64,000 bases of DNA. It comes from Lytechinus variegatus (Eukaryota > Echinodermata > Echinoidea > Temnopleuroida > Toxopneustidae). The stretch is taken from NCBI RefSeq assembly GCF_018143015.1, contig NC_054742.1, positions 58,474,853-58,538,852 on the forward strand. The letters are read 5' to 3'. The position numbers and the translations under genes are program-made. This document shows positions 58,201 to 64,000 of this stretch, piece by piece; within the stretch, counting starts at the first letter, position 1; each line of letters starts with the position of its first letter. The notes beneath the pieces were generated by a model. The model was not told where the DNA came from. It searched no databases and saw only the letters and a list, made by a program, of their open reading frames with translations.

Positions 58201-58384
58201 TTGGCGGTGAAAGGCTTGAGGGCTTCACTCAATGAGCAAAGCAGGGAGGCATGCAGCATGTCATCCAGGTCAATCTCCTCTGCTTCGGTCTCCTTACGCA
58301 CCAGGTCAGTGACCCTGGTGTGCAGCTTGCCCAACCAGTGGTAGCACGTCCGGCAGTCATCCCGGTACTTGGAGCGGAACAGAC
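58170..58384 (-). CDS. last coding exon, katanin p80-like C-terminal (con80) domain
   Basis: Acceptor CTGCCTCCAG lies just upstream (58,385 side) and the frame ends at TGA at 58,170. It encodes about 71 residues: GLFRSKYRDDCRTCYHWLGK, LHTRVTDLVRKETEAEEIDL, then DDMLHASLLCSLSEALKPF and SYSVKESSK. It begins with two bases of a codon, matching the phase-1 donor of the exon at 59,920. The YRDDCRTCYHWLGKLH segment resembles the end of the katanin p80 con80 domain, which binds the p60 severing ATPase; the acidic extension and tail are not features I remember for katanin. GC content and codon use are clearly coding-like. Alternative: another con80- or HEAT-like protein. Confidence 0.75.
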
Positions 58385-58617
58385 CTGGAGGCAGAGAGGG
58401 GATAAATTTCATGACAGGGATAAACACAGGAAGGATAGGGGTGGAACGGGTATGTAAACAAAATTTGCGGTCATTTATTAATGCTATATCCTTAGCCCCT
58501 GATGTAACCTGAAATTAAAGTTTGACCTTTACTTCCTTTGCCAAAGGAAAAGCAGTGATGTCAAAGAAAAGAGAATTTTGTGGAACAGGTACATAAACAA
58601 AGTGTGGAGTTATCAAT

Positions 58618-59526
58618 AACAAGTGGAATGCCTCTTGCCGTCTCACCTGCATCACGCGATTCAACTTAGCAGCAGTGCTGACTTTGAAAACTACTATAAC
58701 TCACACAAGATGTTCAGTGATACTTGGTTACTCTTATTTCCACGTTTTATGAATTAGACCAATACATTTACAGAGATAGGATGGTAATTCAACAAATACC
58801 CACAATGCGGCAAAAGTTCATTGATCTCACATGACCTTTGACCTTGATCATGTGACCTGAAACTTGCACAGGATATTCAGTGATACTTGATTACTCTTAT
58901 GTCCAAGTTTCAAAAGTCAGATCAATAAACTTGCAAAGTTATGATGGTAATTCAACAGATATCCCCATTATGGCCAAAGTTCATTGACCTTTGACCTTGG
59001 TCATGTGACCTAAAATGCGCACAGGATGTTCAGTGATACTTGATTACTCTTATGTCCAAGTTTTATGAACTAGACTAACATACTTCCAAAGTTATGATGG
59101 TAATTCAACAAATACCCCCAGTTCGGCCAAAGTTCATTGACCCTAAATGACCTTTGACCTTGATTATGTGACCTGAAACTTGCACAGGATGTTTAGTGAT
59201 ACTTGATTACTATTATGTCCAAGTTTCATGAGTCAGATCCAAAAACTTTTAAAGTTTTGATTGTAATTCAACAGATACCCCCAAATCGGCCAAAGTTCAT
59301 TGACCCTAAATGACCTTTGACCTTGGTCATGTGACATGAAACTCATGCAGGATGTTCAGTGATACTTGGTTAACCTTATGTCCAAGTTTAATGAACTAGG
59401 TTCATATATTTTCTAAGTTATGATGACATTTCAAAAACTTAACCTTAGGTTAAGATTTGATGTTGACGCCGCCGCCGTCGGAAAAGCGGCGCCTGTAGTC
59501 TCACTCTGCTATGCAGGTGAGACAAA
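58618..59526 (-). mobile_element. GTCTCACC-family element in an intron
   Basis: Complete minus-orientation copy: AACAAGTGGAATGCCTCTTG on the left, GCAGGTGAGACAAAAAG on the right, with GCCGCCGCCGTCGG at 59,467. It lies within the intron between the two coding exons and has four or five internal units, several with TGACCTTTGACCT. Confidence 0.9.
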
Positions 59527-59919
59527 AAGTAAACCCAACCCTAAATACAACTTCCAATCCATCCAAACTCAATCAAATATCATTTTTACTGAACATAATG
59601 CAGTAAACTTGTTATCAATAAAGTATAATTGGGAGAATGAAAATTTGCCTCATTTTCATGGATTAAAACATTGGAATAATATAACTTTCATATTTATAAT
59701 TTTCTTTGTCAGTGGGAAAATAAGTGTTGGGCCGGAGGTTGTGATGATGAACCGAGTAGTGGGGGATAATTTTGAGTGGTGGAATATTTTGACCATTGTA
59801 GTGACAAACTGACTAGAATTATATGGATTCACCTACTAAACTACAGAAAAGTAAAAAGTGGGATTTTCTAATGCAAGTTTTTATTCTATATGGTATCTCC
59901 TATTCTATTCTCTACCAAC

Positions 59920-60074
59920 CTCCATGGTGATTCTTTTCAATATCTTTGCCAAACTTCTTGAGCAGGACATGAACAAGCTCAATGGCAGCATCCATGATGG
60001 CTTCGTCTTTAGTGTAGAATAGCCTGTCAATCACAGGTAACACTTGAGCTGCTAATATCAGGCTCCATTTATCC
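59920..60074 (-). CDS. penultimate coding exon, katanin p80-like con80 domain
   Basis: A 155-bp exon: acceptor CTTTCTTCAG before 60,074 and donor GTTGGT after 59,920. It reads DKWSLILAAQVLPVIDRLFY, TKDEAIMDAAIELVHVLLKK, FGKDIEKNHHG, fully open, one base over. The alternating helix pattern and the LPVIDRLF...LVHVLLKKFG spacing resemble the con80 domain of katanin p80 (KATNB1), where a similar VLPQI...L..FG pattern occurs. Joined to the next exon it gives a continuous 120-residue C-terminus. Upstream exons should lie to the right of 60,074; none is confidently found before the window ends, consistent with long introns. Confidence 0.75.
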
Positions 60075-60526
60075 CTGAAGAAAGGGGAGAGAGAAAAAAA
60101 AGGAAGGTAGATAATGAGAAATGTGAATGTTCTTTTTATGATGTGAATTCTGCATCACTACTTTTCTTACACGTATTTAGAGTACACACATAAAAGTGTT
60201 TGTAAATAATGAATGACTTTTATGCATCACAGAAGACTCCTTCTGCTAAATGATATAGCAGACCTAGCACCTGAGAACTGTTCCAGCCATCCATAAAGTC
60301 ATTCGTAACTGTACAAATGACTTTATGAAACATCCACCAGTTTTATGACCCCCACCCTCACATGAATCAGATACTATGTTTCAACTTTCTTTCCTCTAAA
60401 AATAAAATCATGGGGAAATAGAATTTCTCAGTAACTTTCGAAGGTTTCCATGACAAAAAAATAAATCAATCAATGCAGAGGCTTTACAGTATACCATGTA
60501 ATATTTTGTGGGCCTACCATTTACAT

Positions 60527-61140
60527 TAAAGGACAAGTCCACCCCAACAAAATTTGATTTGAATAAAAAGAGAAAAATTCAACAAGCATAACACTGAAAA
60601 TTTCATCAAAATCCGATGTAAAATAAGAAAGTTATGGCATTTTAAAGTTTCGCTTATTTTCAAGAAAATAGTTATATGAACGAGCCAGTTACATCCAAAT
60701 GAGAGAGTTGATGACATCACTCACTCACTATTTCTTTTGTATTTTATTATATGAAATATGAAATATTGTTATTTTCTCGTCATTGTCATGTGAAATGAAG
60801 TTTCATTCCTCCCTGAACATGTGGAATTCCATTATTTTAACATTTTGTGCTTCAGGCAAGGAGGTCCTAATCGTCAAATTCGTAAAAATTGAAATATTAT
60901 ATAATTCAAACAATAAAAAACAAAAGAAATAGTGAGTGAGTGACATCATTTACTCTCTCATTTGGATGTAACTGGCTCGTTCGTATAACTATAACTATTT
61001 TGTTGAAAATAAGCGAAACTTTGAAATGTCATAACTTTCTTATTTTACATCCGATTTTGATGAAATTTTCAGCATTGTGCTTGTCTGATTTTTCTCTATT
61101 GATTCAAATCAACATTTTTCTGAGATGGACTTGACCTTTA
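60527..61140. mobile_element. AAAGGACAAGTCCACC-family element (copy 3)
   Basis: Starts TTAAAGGACAAGTCCACCCC and ends TGGACTTGACCTTTA. Mirror-symmetric: CCATTTACATCCAAATGAGA-like words occur in both orientations near 60,690 and 60,960. Probably in an intron of the minus-strand gene. Confidence 0.9.
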
Positions 61141-62119
61141 AGGACCACCTAACTTTGAAACACTGAGAGTGTTTATAAATGCTTGGTAGCTATATGGTGT
61201 GACAAACTTAATAATTGTTTAGAAGCTTAATAAAACCACTTAACCATAATAACTTGGTCCATGGAGGACAGTTTATTCCAAGTATAAACACAAGACATGA
61301 TTTCAAGCCAAGATCAGCATATAATTATATGATAATACCCGAGTGTTATCATCACCTTATATCATACCCTTGACATTTCATCACCAACATCTACCTGTAT
61401 TCATCATTGCAATTATCACATTATCAGTGCACAATAAGAGTATTAATGACACATCTTTAAGATCTGTATAACCCGCTTTTGAAATGCCAATTTTTTTTCA
61501 CATAAATGTCACTCTTGTCTTGAGAAGAGACATCGTAATGACTGCACAGACAAGGTAAGAATCAATCTACCTGGGCTATTGTCATTTTTTGTCACTCATC
61601 ATCACCCATCTCCTAGACAAGGGGCAATAGTACCCGCTGTCAGATATAATTACTATTCACCTTGAAAGGAGTATATAGTCAAAACTATGACACATGTGTA
61701 CCCCAGGGTGATGAAGTATCTTAGGATGAGTTAAAGATGTGCATCGATCGATCGCTTAAGTCAATTCATCAAACAATGGACCAACACAAATCTACAGGTT
61801 TTTAATCTTAGGAACATTTAAAAGTTATGTTGATGATGGTGTATGTCAACATGTCACAACACCTAACATGTATTTGCTATCATTTTCTATCCTCCCTGTC
61901 TCTCTCTCTCTCCCTTTTTCTCACTTATCGTGGAAACTATTTCATGCTCCCAAATGAGAATAAACGGTTAAGTCTTCACCCCTTCAAACAGTCAGTAACA
62001 TTCATGGTTTATATCTTCACTCCTTATAAGACTTTCTGTTGGTCTCATCCCACATGGTTTACTCTTTCTTCATCTAATACCAATTCATCATCTACTCACC
62101 TTTAAGTGGTCTTTAAGCC
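61141..62119. other. gene-free tract
   Basis: Presumed intronic; short CT-repeat at about 61,895-61,912 and a TCGATCGATCG palindrome at 61,744. No exon seen. Confidence 0.35.
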
Positions 62120-62385
62120 CATTTGCCATTTCGTCTAATATCCACTTCAAAGGTTATACCCATGTAATCTATTATCAACTTGGTCTCAAACTATCAAGTC
62201 TGGATATGAAAGATTTGACCAAGTATAAAAAGTAGACAAAGTGGAAGTCAGACCAATTGGGGATTAGACAAAGAGATCTTTATGGCAAGCCAAGCGCTGT
62301 GTAGACCAAATGGGTAAAGCAAATGCGGTATTAGACTATCTTTGAGAAGTAGACCAACTGCTTTTAGACCAAGTGAATGTAAACT
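62120..62385. repeat. degenerate short-motif repeat (TAGACCAA words)
   Basis: Motifs such as TAGACAAAGTGG, CAGACCAATTGG, TAGACCAAATGG, TAGACCAACTG and TAGACCAAGTG recur every 12-40 bp; inverted versions (CTTGGTCT, TCGTCTAAT) lie at 62,134-62,190. Confidence 0.6.
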
Positions 62386-62403
62386 CTTTCAGACAGGAGC
62401 TGG

Positions 62404-62530
62404 TAACGATCAACAGTGACAGGTGAGTCACGACTGAAGGAGGCATTCCCTGGCTCTTGGCCTTGGCATGCTGAGTCTCAAGTACAATTTTCAGCAGGCA
62501 AATGACCTTCTTAATTAGGATTCCACTATC
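62404..62530 (-). CDS. possible coding exon, unconfirmed
   Basis: Minus-strand open stretch with coding-like codon choice: KKVICLLKIVLETQHAKAKS, then QGMPPSVVTHLSLLIVTSSC and LKEF. A TAG that could act as acceptor lies at 62,534; no convincing donor. It lies upstream of the con80-like exons on the same strand, so an exon of that gene is possible, but there is no family match. Confidence 0.2.
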
Positions 62531-62900
62531 AATCTACCTTCTTTCCAAAGCTCGGCACTTCAAACAACTGTACGTGACTGCCGAGGAGGATTCTTCATGG
62601 GGACTAGGTAGAGACAGTTCATGCAATTTTCCTTGTCGGTAAATACTATTAGTATATTACACTATAAACACAAACTGTCAGGTCTGGGGAAAATGCCATG
62701 AAAAGTGATAAAACCCAACAAACAAAAAAGTCAGAAAATTCTGAGGCCATTTGTTACATTGATGTTCTGATAATGGCCATGGAATCGTTTTAAAAGTGGG
62801 GGAGGGGGCTGAAAAGCATGATATGACAATTTGAGAGTCATTTTCATGTTTTTGTACATGGTTACAGAAAAAAGTTAGGACAGGCCTTGCTCACAGGCAT

Positions 62901-62975
62901 AGGTGCTGCGGCCGGGATCAAACCCCAGACTTTTCATGTATAGCCAAGCGCCTTAGACCACTCGGCCACGGCACC
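62901..62975 (-). mobile_element. tRNA-Leu/Ser-like sequence (SINE head or tRNA pseudogene)
   Basis: Minus strand: GGTGCCG acceptor, TGGCCGAGTGGTCTAAGGC D-arm with an excellent A box, then GGGGTTTGATCCCGG T-arm, and CAGCACC closing the acceptor with one mismatch. The anticodon region does not form a proper stem and the long variable arm expected of Leu or Ser tRNA is absent. More likely a SINE head than a working tRNA. Confidence 0.6.
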
Positions 62976-64000
62976 TCCACAGTGCTGCAGTGGACTGGAA
63001 AGAAATGCTGCCCTCTTTGTTGGAAGTAAAAGCCATATGATGCAATGCATCGAATACATGGCTTTGACACTTTTATGCTTGTGGACAAGGAAGGGTACAA
63101 TTACAATCAAAGTTTTATAACCAGTCTTTAATTTGTGTATAAATTCAAAGAAAGAAGAAACCAAACCACATTGAGGTATTTCATAATTCCTGTTTAAAAA
63201 TGCATTTGGCAGAATGACACAATTTTTAGTCTGCTCTCACGAATCTTTTTTTTCAGAATTAAGTTTTTACTGAAACACATAAAATCAAATTGAAATATTC
63301 ACAGGATATTGGATACACTCACAAGTCAATTAAAGGGGCAGTAAAAGCAAACCACAACACGCAAATTGGCTTTAAAGCAAAACTCACATTTCAAGAAAAG
63401 GCAATAAGTGTAAAGTAGAACTTAAAAAGTGCAACCTTTGGTCACAACTTTTAATGAGGTGTACCATTTAATTTCAACATGTTGAAAGACAATTCATTTG
63501 GCACAAAATCTGTAGCATCTACTGAAATTCCTTTCCAAAGTTTGCTTGTATAATAGTTTTAAACTGACAAAACGATTATAGATGTGAATTTTTACATTGA
63601 AAGATTATAGATGGCAGGACAAATGTGAATTTTCACATTGAAAAAAAAGTTAGTTTACAATACAAAATGGCAATATCTCCATGTCCATGTAAGAATAGAA
63701 AAATATTGTATGCTGAAGTCAGAAAATTTCAATTCTGGAACCCCTTGCAAGATAACATTCAATTTCAATTCTGAGACAATCTACAGAAATTCATGATTTC
63801 TGTTTTCAAAGGCAGGGGGCTTTAAATAACAAGCAAACCCCAATAACTTCTAACAAAACATTGATTCCCAAAACAAAACCATCTGATTACAGCTGTGAAC
63901 TTACACTTGAAGAGTAAATGATAAACACTTGAATTCGAAAGGAGACTCTGGAGGTCACCCAATTATCACCCCTACACTCCCCTTGGAATATTTAATCAAG
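62976..64000. other. gene-free tract to the window end
   Basis: AT-rich; a local duplication of GATTATAGATGTGAATTTT/ACAAATGTGAATTTTCACAT lies at 63,574-63,642. No exon recognised. Confidence 0.35.

Noticed and set aside
59420..59812. 130-residue plus-strand frame
   Set aside because: Runs out of the GTCTCACC repeat leader into intronic DNA, antisense to the spliced gene; not protein-like.
62901..62975. Functional tRNA-Leu or tRNA-Ser gene
   Set aside because: Acceptor has a mismatch, the anticodon stem is not formed and the long variable arm is missing.

Overview
This is animal (eukaryotic) nuclear DNA, most likely from a sea urchin or a close echinoderm relative. Coding density is very low and the sequence is AT-rich. 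The only confident genes are spliced exons, one RNA gene and decayed transposon genes. The repeat families fit marine deuterostomes: a long-armed foldback element with short tandem repeats in its arms, resembling the TU elements described in Strongylocentrotus; a dispersed repeat beginning with GTCTCACCTGCAT; and many miniature elements ending in GGGCCCGT. The organism call is inference, since no diagnostic gene was matched.

Layout. Positions 1-7 kb hold a tandem repeat, a frameshifted hAT transposase with a BED zinc finger, a 1.35-kb non-autonomous DNA element, and two possible plus-strand exons of an unrecognised gene. Positions 8.5-11.45 kb hold a minus-strand multi-exon gene of an unnamed family. 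Its last coding segment (motif HLLENHVIPWLREWG...GEQGGESVHCQLN) is repeated about five times at a 222-bp period, and one copy is split by a 766-bp piggyBac-like element with TTAA target duplications. Positions 11.5-35 kb are mostly repeats: miniature inverted-repeat elements, a frameshifted Myb/SANT gene beside a GGCCCGTATTC terminus, a mariner-like element with another element nested in it, and ATC microsatellites.

The most striking object is at 35,872-44,875. It is a 9-kb foldback element with TG...CA ends lying inside a poly-C tract. Its outer arms are short repeats of CCCACAAATGTAATAA and its inner arms are about 50-bp repeats around CAAAGTCTTTATTCCAGACCCGG. The core holds an inverted pair of GTCTCACC elements, a 610-bp palindromic element, and two inverted copies of a SINE whose head resembles 7SL RNA/Alu.

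An intact tRNA-Gly(GCC) gene follows at 45,150. Positions 45-57 kb are gene-poor, with tRNA-like SINE remnants and miniature elements. At 58,170-60,074 lie the last two coding exons of a minus-strand gene whose protein resembles the C-terminal con80 domain of katanin p80. The end of its last exon is echoed in tandem copies downstream. The rest of that gene should lie beyond 60 kb, possibly beyond the window. The genes do not form a pathway; the window is best read as a transposon-rich intergenic and intronic landscape around a few genes.
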